32,012 bases of DNA. Source: JAJZQD01 sp021847735. Its GTDB lineage: Bacteria; Bacillota; Thermincolia; Thermincolales; UBA2595. Positions 22,226-29,274 of this stretch are shown here, piece after piece. Numbering within the stretch: position 1 is the stretch's first letter; every line of letters starts with the position of its first letter. The translations under genes and the position numbers were made by a program. The notes below the pieces were generated by a model that did no database searches, was not told the DNA's origin, and worked only from the letters and a program-made list of their open reading frames with translations. Location of the stretch: positions 1 through 32,012 of the forward strand of contig DAHVYW010000045.1 in the NCBI GenBank assembly GCA_027324025.1. Direction: 5' to 3'.

Positions 22226-22873
22226 ATGGAAGCTTCCAATGACCCGGGTTACCGTTTTTATCAAACCTATCTTTATGCTGCCTGCGGGTTTCCCGGTGCG
22301 GCCGGCGAACCTTGGGGAACGACGGAAATCAAAATTCACGGGCACAAAGGGCAATTGATTTGCCGTACCAGGGAATGCCTTGGCCGGGTTTACACCCCCC
22401 ACCCCCTCATTAAGTTTCCGGTGACCCTTGAAACAAAGGGGGGCGGAGAAAAACTCCATGTTGGATATCTTGCCATAGACTCATCAGGTACCGGGTTGTG
22501 CAGCTGGGATTTCAGTATCGCGGGACAAGGAAACGAAGACACCGGTATAAAACCGGCAACCTATAAAATTGTAATTTCCACCGAACAGGATGGCGCTCAT
22601 CTCGGGGGCTCGGGTGGTATCGTAATGGGGGGGATAATGACTCTGCCATTTGAGTTAAGGGACAATAGGGTAGTAGGTTTTAAAAAGGAGGCGACAGTGA
22701 AAAAAGCAGGCCAGGTGGCCGGCGAAAAAAACCCCTTTTTTCAAAAAGTTGAGCCATTCCAACCGCCTATTCCCTATTCCGTCTGGTGGCAGATAAGCAT
22801 CCAGCCGGATTTCCGGTATTTCCGGCAGGCAAATTATTGCCCCCGGCAAAAACCTTACAAGGCTGTATTTTAG
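22226..22873 (+). CDS. Unrecognised protein, WW-motif paralogue 2
   Basis: The 215-residue protein resembles the N-terminal two-thirds of the gene at 20751. It opens with DPGYRFYQTYL, has a beta domain (GTTEIKIHGHKGQLICRT; HVGYLAIDSSGTGLCSWDFS; about 30-150) and the motif KVEPFQPPIPYSVWWQI (174-190), but it stops 25 residues later and lacks the aromatic C-terminal domain. No signal peptide or membrane segment is seen. The ATG follows GGGAAGG. The next gene starts 12 bp after the stop behind AGGAGG, giving an operon. Function unknown; association with sporulation is inferred from neighbours only. Confidence 0.82.
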   Translation: MEASNDPGYRFYQTYLYAACGFPGAAGEPWGTTEIKIHGHKGQLICRTRECLGRVYTPHPLIKFPVTLETKGGGEKLHVGYLAIDSSGTGLCSWDFSIAGQGNEDTGIKPATYKIVISTEQDGAHLGGSGGIVMGGIMTLPFELRDNRVVGFKKEATVKKAGQVAGEKNPFFQKVEPFQPPIPYSVWWQISIQPDFRYFRQANYCPRQKPYKAVF

Positions 22874-22884
22874 GAGGCTTGAAA

Positions 22885-23409
22885 ATGGCTGTCCAAGATT
22901 TTCAGAAAAACTATATATTCCCCCGAATTCCGTTGAATAGTACCCTGCCTGACGACTATCCTGACTTGGGGAGGATTTCCAACATTTCGGTGGCACCCCA
23001 AATCAAAGAGTATCATTTTAGCCGCGACGAACTGGAAATACTGGGGTTCTACGAGATTACCGTGTCCTATTTCAAAAAGGTTTCCCTACCGGACCACGAA
23101 CCGGCCGGCCTGAAGGAATTACACTGCGATGATTTTTTCAGCAGCATGAAGATTCAGGCTGATGGACTGTTTGGGGAGTGTGGGGAAGAGGTTTTGTCCG
23201 GTCGGCAGGAAAATACCCAAGAGTTATATACGGTGCAGTTTACCCGGCCGTTTCATACTTTTATAGATTTAGAGTTTATAACGCGGCCCAGGTCTTTCAA
23301 ACCGGCTATAATCGTGGAAAAAGTTGAGCTTAACAGTGAAGATGAGCGAATCTTAAAGGGCGAACTGGTCTTGGGGCTGGTTAACCGGCTTAGGCGAAAC
23401 ACCTGGTAG
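22885..23409 (+). CDS. SPOCS-like (DUF3794-type) protein
   Basis: The 174-residue protein starts at ATG behind TAGGAGG; the frame is open further upstream to 22786, but that start lies inside the previous gene and has no ribosome site. Residues about 40-170 recall the SPOCS/DUF3794 domain of spore-coat and SipL-type proteins: GFYEITVSYFKKVSLPDHEP, then RPFHTFIDLEFITRP, then AIIVEKVELNSEDERILKGE and LVLGLVNRLRR. It contains no LysM domain or membrane segment. It is co-transcribed with the WW-motif protein at 22226. A terminator follows and separates it from spoIIE. The domain call is from pattern only and needs a profile search; a spore-coat or exosporium role is inference. Confidence 0.72.
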   Translation: MAVQDFQKNYIFPRIPLNSTLPDDYPDLGRISNISVAPQIKEYHFSRDELEILGFYEITVSYFKKVSLPDHEPAGLKELHCDDFFSSMKIQADGLFGECGEEVLSGRQENTQELYTVQFTRPFHTFIDLEFITRPRSFKPAIIVEKVELNSEDERILKGELVLGLVNRLRRNTW

Positions 23410-23429
23410 AGGAGCAGAAAAATCGACCG

Positions 23430-23455
23430 GCGTATGAGTTTTCATACGCTTTTTT
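23430..23455 (+). terminator. Intrinsic terminator before spoIIE
   Basis: A perfect 8-bp stem GCGTATGA/TCATACGC (23430-23437, 23442-23449) with a GTTT loop is followed by six T residues. Confidence 0.9.
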
Positions 23456-23474
23456 GTTGCCGTAGCTTTCTTCC

Positions 23475-23550
23475 TGGCGAATCAAGTCGTAACAATTTTT
23501 AATCGATTCTACCAATCCTGACAAGGATTTTTCAACCCATGTACTATAAT
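23475..23550 (+). promoter_or_regulatory. Spo0A-type spoIIE promoter with 21-nt spacer
   Basis: CTGACA (23518-23523) and TATAAT (23545-23550) are separated by 21 nt. In Bacillus subtilis the Spo0A-activated spoIIE promoter also has a sigma-A -35 and -10 about 21 bp apart. TGGCGAA (23475-23481) is one base from the 0A box TGTCGAA and lies about 40 bp before the -35. Confidence 0.55.
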
Positions 23551-23572
23551 AGGAGGAAACAAGTAACAGGCG

Positions 23573-26023
23573 GTGCTGCCAATGAACGATAAGGCGGATA
23601 TCTACCCCTACCACCGGTTAGGTGGCCGCAAGAAAAAGTCCAGATTCACCTTACCCTCATTTCCCAAGAAGTTTGTATATAATTTTATTAGGCGGGCCGT
23701 ATCCTGGGAAATCGGATTTTTAGCTGTCCTGTCATTTTTTGCAAGCCGGGCCATCCTGGCCGGAGGCCTTATTCCTTTCCCGGCAGCCCTACTGGCAGCA
23801 GTAATGACCATCCTGCCCGACAAGGGGTTTTGGGTGCTTGTTTCTGCCATTGCAGGTTTGGTCACTATAATTTCGGGTTACAGCCTAGGGGCAACAGCTG
23901 CCTGCCTGGTTTTGTTGTTTATTCTTCTGGGTCGCACCAGGGGACGGCTTCGCCAGAAATGGTACGGGATACCGGTACTGGTGGCGGGGCTGATGACCAC
24001 CGTTAAAGTAGGTGTATACGCCTATTTTGAACCTAATTTATATAATTATATTGTCATCATTTTTGAAGCCGTTTTAGCCGGCTGCTCAACGTTTCTGTTG
24101 ACAAGGTCTCTTCCGGCCCTCAGAAAAAAGGGAAATCTCGGCTCACTCAAAAAAGAGGAGATTGTTAGCGGGGCAGTCCTGGTTATAGCCCTACTGACAG
24201 GTTTGTCAGAGTTAAAGGTGGGTGGAATTGAGATAAAGAATGTCGTGGGAAGGGCCTTGGTACTCGTAGCCGCCTATACAGGGGGCGGCGGTTTTGGGGC
24301 TGCCATGGGGACTCTCGTGGGAATGGTTCCGAGTATTACTTCCGCCATTGCCCCAGGCATGGTAGCTGTTTACTCCTTTTCCGGAATGCTGGCCGGAATG
24401 TTCCGTGGTTTCGGAAGAATAGGTATTTGTATAGGGTTTATCCTGGGTAATGTGCTGCTTTCTATATATTTAAACGATTACTCCAAGCTGGTTACCTCCT
24501 TCGCCGAAACGGCGTTGGCCGTGGTGCTGTTCATCGCGATTCCCCCAAAACGACTGTTTGCCGCAAGGGCAGTCGTGAAAAGCTCCCTGTTTAGTTTCAA
24601 TTCAAGGCCTGTTGACGAAAGAAGGGTCAGGGAGATAACCGCCGGTAAAATACGTGAATTTTCCCGCATTTTTCAGGAGCTTTCCAGAGCCTTTGGGGAA
24701 ATCTCCTGTGATGTAAGGATATACGAAGAGAATAACTTACAAAACCTGTTCAACGGGGTTGCTTCCAAAGTATGCAAGGGGTGTTCCCTGTACCGTATCT
24801 GTTGGGATAAAGAGTTTTACAGGACATACAGGAATCTAATGGACATGCTCTCTTACATTGAAGTAAACGGCCGGCTTACAGAGGAGCATATTCCCCCGGA
24901 CGTCTCGAAACGGTGTGCCCGGTTAAAAGAACTTGCTATTACCATTAACTGCCTTTTTGAAACATATAAACAGGCCCAGGTTTGGCAGCGTAAATTAACG
25001 GAAGGCAGGGATATCGTGGCCAGCCAGCTTGACGGGATTTGTTCAATCATGCATAACCTGGCCAATGAAGTCAAAATAGATATCCGGATGCGGGAAGACA
25101 TTGAAGTAATTCTACGCTCCGAACTCACCAAGGCCGGATACAATATCCTGGCCCTAAGCGTTGTAGGCGACTGTAACGATCGGCTTGAGATTACCATTTC
25201 ATGTCCCTCCTGCGGTGGGAAGATGGAATGTGTAAACGGTATTAACCCCAAGGTCTCCCGCATATTATCCCAGCCACTAACTGTGCTTAATACGAATTAC
25301 TGCACCCAGAAAACCGGCGAACAGATCTGTGAGTTCAAGCTTTTACCTTCCAGGGGGTTTACCGTGGACTTGGGTTATGCTGGTATTGCCAAGGATTGCA
25401 GCCTGATTTCCGGGGACAACTACTCGACCTTTGACCTCAAAGACGGCAAATTCGGGATAGTACTGAGCGACGGCATGGGTGTAGGGCCCAAGGCGGCGAC
25501 CGAGAGCAGGGCTACTATCACCTTACTGGAGAAACTGATGGAAACCGGTTTTGACAAAAACCTGGCTGTGAAAACAGTTAATTCTATTCTTGTTTTGGGT
25601 TCGCCTGACGAAACCTTTGCCACAGTTGATTTGGCAGTAATTGACCTGATGAACGGTGTGGCGGAGTTTATCAAGGTCGGCTCCGCTCCAAGCTTTGTCA
25701 AACGGAGCGGCCAGGTTGGAATGGTCCGGGCCTCCAATTTACCGATAGGCATATTGAATAATATTGAGATAGATACCATGCAGCAGCCGATAGGCCATGA
25801 CGATGTGCTGGTCATGGTATCAGACGGGGTTCTGGGTTCTGTCAGGGACGATTCTGACGGTGAAGTGTGGGTAATGGATGCCTTACAAAACATAATTACC
25901 ACCGACCCCCAGAACATCGCCGATATGCTCCTAAATAAGGCCATGCTAAACTCCAATGGTGTGGTTGACGATGATATGACGGTAATTGTCGCCAGGCTAG
26001 TCTCGGTGGGCAGCGGCGGGTAG
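23573..26023 (+). CDS. spoIIE: Stage II sporulation protein E, SpoIIAA-P phosphatase
   Basis: The 816-residue membrane phosphatase dephosphorylates SpoIIAA to activate sigma-F and also interacts with FtsZ at the polar septum. N-terminal residues about 40-330 hold about ten membrane segments; a central cytoplasmic region (about 340-590) contains cysteine pairs (CKGCSLYRICW; SCPSCGGKMEC); the C-terminal PP2C domain (about 595-812) has SGDNYSTFDLKDGKFGIVLS, the metal motif SDGMGVGPKA (about 631) and VMVSDGVLGS. The frame begins at GTG 23573; AGGAGG (23551-23556) is 16 nt away, so ATG 23582 behind GCGGTG is an alternative start. It has its own Spo0A-type promoter. Length agrees with the family. 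Confidence 0.97.
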   Translation: MLPMNDKADIYPYHRLGGRKKKSRFTLPSFPKKFVYNFIRRAVSWEIGFLAVLSFFASRAILAGGLIPFPAALLAAVMTILPDKGFWVLVSAIAGLVTIISGYSLGATAACLVLLFILLGRTRGRLRQKWYGIPVLVAGLMTTVKVGVYAYFEPNLYNYIVIIFEAVLAGCSTFLLTRSLPALRKKGNLGSLKKEEIVSGAVLVIALLTGLSELKVGGIEIKNVVGRALVLVAAYTGGGGFGAAMGTLVGMVPSITSAIAPGMVAVYSFSGMLAGMFRGFGRIGICIGFILGNVLLSIYLNDYSKLVTSFAETALAVVLFIAIPPKRLFAARAVVKSSLFSFNSRPVDERRVREITAGKIREFSRIFQELSRAFGEISCDVRIYEENNLQNLFNGVASKVCKGCSLYRICWDKEFYRTYRNLMDMLSYIEVNGRLTEEHIPPDVSKRCARLKELAITINCLFETYKQAQVWQRKLTEGRDIVASQLDGICSIMHNLANEVKIDIRMREDIEVILRSELTKAGYNILALSVVGDCNDRLEITISCPSCGGKMECVNGINPKVSRILSQPLTVLNTNYCTQKTGEQICEFKLLPSRGFTVDLGYAGIAKDCSLISGDNYSTFDLKDGKFGIVLSDGMGVGPKAATESRATITLLEKLMETGFDKNLAVKTVNSILVLGSPDETFATVDLAVIDLMNGVAEFIKVGSAPSFVKRSGQVGMVRASNLPIGILNNIEIDTMQQPIGHDDVLVMVSDGVLGSVRDDSDGEVWVMDALQNIITTDPQNIADMLLNKAMLNSNGVVDDDMTVIVARLVSVGSGG

Positions 26024-26059
26024 TGCGTGACAAGTATAACTGCGCCATAACATGGGAAC

Positions 26060-26083
26060 AAATACCCCTAAGGGGGTATTTTT
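26060..26083 (+). terminator. Terminator-like hairpin overlapping the yabS ribosome site
   Basis: AAATACCCC (26060-26068) pairs with GGGGTATTT (26073-26081) around a TAAG loop, and the T-run (26079-26083) ends at the yabS start codon. The loop and 3' arm include AAGGGGG, the ribosome binding site of yabS, so this hairpin can both stop spoIIE transcripts and mask translation of yabS. Confidence 0.7.
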
Positions 26084-26827
26084 GTGCTTTCAGCGATTTT
26101 AAAACAAATTGTGGTGGTAACAGACGGTCATTCCAACAAAGGGGGATGCCCGATCACCGCCGCACAAAAAGCCAACCACGAGGGTATCACGGTAAGCACT
26201 ATTGGCCTTTTGGATACCGGCAGGCTTGGGATAGAGGGCAGCAAGGAAATCCGGCAGATAGCTGCGGCCGGGGGTGGTATTTATCACCTTACCCCAATGG
26301 AAGACCTGGCGTATACGATACACACTGTTACCGTGCAGGTAACCCGCCATGCGGTCCGGCAAATAATAAATCAAAAACTGCGGGCAGGGGCGGGGACCGA
26401 TTTATGCTGCCTGCCTCCGTCAAGCCGTAATGTAATTTTGCCTGTTCTGGCCAGGATGGAAGAGGAATCGGAACTGCATATTGTCCTGGTTCTGGATACC
26501 AGTGGAAGTATGCTGAAAAAGAGGCACCTCCTGGACCAAAGTCTTAGAGACCTGATCATATCACTGGGAAACCGCTTACGCCCGGTTAAACTTGCCGTTA
26601 TCCAGTTTCCCGGCCCATCGGGCAGCGCAAGCATTCTTAAACCGCTGCAGAGTGACAACCTTCTTACGTCACAATTGTTGACAAAACTGGTTTATGGCGG
26701 GTTGACTCCTACAGGGCCGGCAATCGACCTTGCGGTGGCCGCTCTGGCAGAGTCGGCTGTTGGTGCTGCGGCGGGTCATCTCCGGGGGCCGGTTAAAAAC
26801 CCCGGTGCGGTGGAGAAACTAATATGA
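26084..26827 (+). CDS. yabS: YabS-like von Willebrand factor A domain protein
   Basis: The 247-residue protein has the same two-part form as Bacillus subtilis YabS. Residues 1-90 resemble the second half of a VWA fold (IVVVTDGHSNKGGCPITAAQ; IRQIAAAGGGIYHL). Residues about 125-240 form a VWA domain with MIDAS motif DTSGSM (about 142) and the threonine loop GGLTPTGPAID (about 205-215). VWA domains bind partners through a metal ion; YabS's partner is unknown. GTG start with AAGGGGG inside a hairpin. The stop overlaps the yabT start (ATGA). Position between spoIIE and yabT is conserved. Confidence 0.85.
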   Translation: MLSAILKQIVVVTDGHSNKGGCPITAAQKANHEGITVSTIGLLDTGRLGIEGSKEIRQIAAAGGGIYHLTPMEDLAYTIHTVTVQVTRHAVRQIINQKLRAGAGTDLCCLPPSSRNVILPVLARMEEESELHIVLVLDTSGSMLKKRHLLDQSLRDLIISLGNRLRPVKLAVIQFPGPSGSASILKPLQSDNLLTSQLLTKLVYGGLTPTGPAIDLAVAALAESAVGAAAGHLRGPVKNPGAVEKLI

Positions 26828-27732
26828 ATACCTTAGAACGGGGACCGGTTTTAAGGTGCGGCCAGGTTGTCAGGGGCCGGTGGGAACAGAACAGTTACAG
26901 GGTTATGCGGCTTCTGGGGCAAGGCGGGACCGGGCACGTTTATCTGGTGAAAAACCGGGAAGGCCAGCTGAGGGCCATGAAAATTTCCACTGACTTGGAG
27001 GGAATAACCCATGAACACCGGATGCTGCTTTCCCTCAACAGTTGTGGTCAGATAAAGGAACTGGGAGTCGTACCGCAGGTCTACGAGCTGGACGACTTTC
27101 AAACCGGCAGTATAGTGAATCATTACATTGTTACCCAATACTGCCCAGGGACTAATGTTGGCAGGCGTGGCGAATTTGGTATCCGCGATACTGCAGTATT
27201 AGGCAAGCAAGTTGCCCAGTTTTTGAGCAGTTTACACCAAACCGGGCGTGTTTTCGGTGACCTTAAGCCGAGCAATGTTATTTATGATTTTAAACGTAAC
27301 ATGACTCACATCATTGATTACGGAAGCGTGACCTTCAAGGGGCATTGTTTAAAACAATACACGCCCGGTTATGACCGGGCCAGTTGGCTGGCTGGGCCCA
27401 GAACGGCAGATGAACACTACGATATATTTGCTTTAGGTATGCTGTTGTCCACCCTGCTGCTGGGGAAAGCGAACAAGTACCAAGTCGGGTTAGCGGCTGT
27501 TATTGCCCGGGTAACAACGAAAATTAATCATCCCCAACTGCGAAAAACGGTAGTCAAAGCTCTGAAACAGGAGTATTTACAGTGTCACGAAATTGCGGCC
27601 GAGCTATCCCAGGTAGCCGATGAGATTTCTGTACAGGACTCAGGCAGGGCAGTAGGGTTCTTTGTTAATTTCATGGGGGCAGCTTCAGTATTAGCATTTA
27701 TTCTTGGTTTAGCATACTATTATCAACAATAG
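26824..27732 (+). CDS. yabT: YabT-like membrane Ser/Thr protein kinase
   Basis: The 302-residue protein has a Hanks-type kinase domain: glycine loop LGQGGTGHVY (31-40), lysine K53 (AMKIS), catalytic loop FGDLKPSN (D146, K148, N151) and metal motif DYG (165-167) instead of DFG. The HRD arginine position is replaced (FGD), a non-RD form, and the APE region is not obvious. A single membrane segment closes the protein (about 277-299; AASVLAFILGLAYYY). Bacillus subtilis YabT is a DNA-activated forespore kinase that phosphorylates RecA; a similar role here is inferred from locus and architecture. It overlaps yabS by 4 bp and precedes tilS by 62 bp. Confidence 0.85.
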   Translation: MNTLERGPVLRCGQVVRGRWEQNSYRVMRLLGQGGTGHVYLVKNREGQLRAMKISTDLEGITHEHRMLLSLNSCGQIKELGVVPQVYELDDFQTGSIVNHYIVTQYCPGTNVGRRGEFGIRDTAVLGKQVAQFLSSLHQTGRVFGDLKPSNVIYDFKRNMTHIIDYGSVTFKGHCLKQYTPGYDRASWLAGPRTADEHYDIFALGMLLSTLLLGKANKYQVGLAAVIARVTTKINHPQLRKTVVKALKQEYLQCHEIAAELSQVADEISVQDSGRAVGFFVNFMGAASVLAFILGLAYYYQQ

Positions 27733-27794
27733 GCAGGAAAAGAAAGCCGGATGTCGAATGGAAACGGTAACCAGACCGGAGAGAGGTTGTTGAA

Positions 27795-29195
27795 ATGCTT
27801 GAACGGGTTCGGGCAACCATTCGAAAATACTGTATGTTTAGCCCCGGGGACCGGGTTCTCGCAGGGGTTTCCGGAGGACCTGATTCTGTAGCACTGGTTC
27901 ATGTTCTTCAAAGGTTGGCAGCGGAACTGCAGATTGAGGTAAATATTGCCCACCTTAACCATTGTTTCAGGGGGCGGGAGTCGGCGCAGGATGCCGAGTT
28001 TGTCCGTGAGCTGGCCAAACAGTTGAACTTACCGGCGGTAATCGAGAGCAAAGATGTCACCCGGTACGCCAGGGAACACCACCTGTCGGCCCAGGCAGCG
28101 GCAAGGGAAGTACGCTACCGCTTTTTTGAAGACACGGCCCGAGAGCTGGGCAGCAGCAAGCTGGCTACGGGGCATAATGCCAATGACCAGGCAGAGACCG
28201 TTTTGATTCATTTCCTGAGGGGGAGCGGGCCCGCCGGCTTAGGCGGTATTCCACCGGTGAGGGACGGGTGGATTGTCCGGCCGCTGATTGACATTCAAAG
28301 GGTCCAGATTGACAAATACTGCGAGGAAAACTGTTTAGCTGCAAGGCTGGACCAAAGCAATCTAAAAACCGTTTACACCAGAAACAAGTTAAGGCTTGAG
28401 TTAATCCCCCTTCTGGAACGGGAGTACAACACCAATCTTGTGCAGACTTTGGTGAGGACCGGCGAAATAATGAGGGAAGAAGAAAGTTTTCTGCAGGATT
28501 TGACATCTGGGTACTGGCATAAAACCTGTGTCCTGCAAGACAAGGATGAAGTAGCATTCAATCTCCGGTTGTTTAAGGAACTGCCCAAAATGATTCAGAT
28601 AAGATTAATCCGTTATGCCTGGGGACAGCTGACAGGTACCGGTCACAACCTTGGGTTCGTTCACCTGACCGCTATATTGAATATGCTGACAGGAGGGGAA
28701 ACCGGTTCGATGTTGAACCTGCCAATGGGGGTTACATTTAACAGGTCTTACGGGCAGTTTTTTTTGTCCAGAGCCCTTCCGCCCGTCGGAGTACAAAGCT
28801 ACTCCCATGAGATTATGATTCCTGGCGTCACCAGGATACCTGAAACGGGAGATACTATCCTGGCTGAAATTATGGAAGGAAGTATCGATGATTTATCCGA
28901 AACTCAGAGATTCGATGAAATCGTAATCGATTTTGACAAGGTCGGCCAGCCTTTAACTGTGCGCTCCCGTAAACCGGGGGAACGGTTTTCGCCACACGGC
29001 CAGATAGGGACCAAGAAACTAAAGAAGTTTCTCATTGACAGTAAGGTTCCCCGACTGGACCGCGAAAAAGTGCCGGTTTTGGTTACCGGTGACGACCAGA
29101 TAATCTGGGTGGCCGGTTTACGGGCTGACCGGAGATGGCAGGTTGACCGGGATACAAAAAAAGCATTGAAGTTGAAATTAATAAGAAATATCTGA
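27795..29195 (+). CDS. tilS: tRNA(Ile)-lysidine synthetase TilS
   Basis: The 466-residue ATP-dependent enzyme converts C34 of the CAU-anticodon tRNA-Ile to lysidine. The N-type ATP pyrophosphatase domain carries the PP-loop SGGPDS (26-31), AHLNHCFRGRES and ATGHNANDQAETVLIHFLRG. The TilS substrate-binding region follows (SNLKTVYTRNKLRLELIPLL), and the C-terminal TilS-C domain is present (RSRKPGERFSPHGQIGTKKL, then KKFLIDSKVPR; WVAGLRADRRWQV). The ATG follows GAGAGG. Length is normal. In many Firmicutes hpt follows; here only 79 bp separate tilS from ftsH, with a promoter in the gap. Confidence 0.96.
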   Translation: MLERVRATIRKYCMFSPGDRVLAGVSGGPDSVALVHVLQRLAAELQIEVNIAHLNHCFRGRESAQDAEFVRELAKQLNLPAVIESKDVTRYAREHHLSAQAAAREVRYRFFEDTARELGSSKLATGHNANDQAETVLIHFLRGSGPAGLGGIPPVRDGWIVRPLIDIQRVQIDKYCEENCLAARLDQSNLKTVYTRNKLRLELIPLLEREYNTNLVQTLVRTGEIMREEESFLQDLTSGYWHKTCVLQDKDEVAFNLRLFKELPKMIQIRLIRYAWGQLTGTGHNLGFVHLTAILNMLTGGETGSMLNLPMGVTFNRSYGQFFLSRALPPVGVQSYSHEIMIPGVTRIPETGDTILAEIMEGSIDDLSETQRFDEIVIDFDKVGQPLTVRSRKPGERFSPHGQIGTKKLKKFLIDSKVPRLDREKVPVLVTGDDQIIWVAGLRADRRWQVDRDTKKALKLKLIRNI

Positions 29196-29203
29196 AAACA
29201 AAA

Positions 29204-29232
29204 TTGAAAACTGCTATTTTATATGATACAAT
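29204..29232 (+). promoter_or_regulatory. Sigma-A promoter for ftsH
   Basis: TTGAAA (29204-29209), exactly 17 nt, TACAAT (29227-29232), 43 bp before the ftsH start. Each box differs from consensus by one base. Confidence 0.8.
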
Positions 29233-29274
29233 TACCTAGTATGAAAATTTTCGAATTCCTTCGCACGGAGAGGG

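Noticed and set aside
26084..26827. yabS as a 5'-truncated VWA gene, because its first 90 residues look like half a VWA domain
   Set aside because: YabS of Bacillus subtilis has the same length and the same half-plus-one layout as I recall it, so this is the family's normal form.
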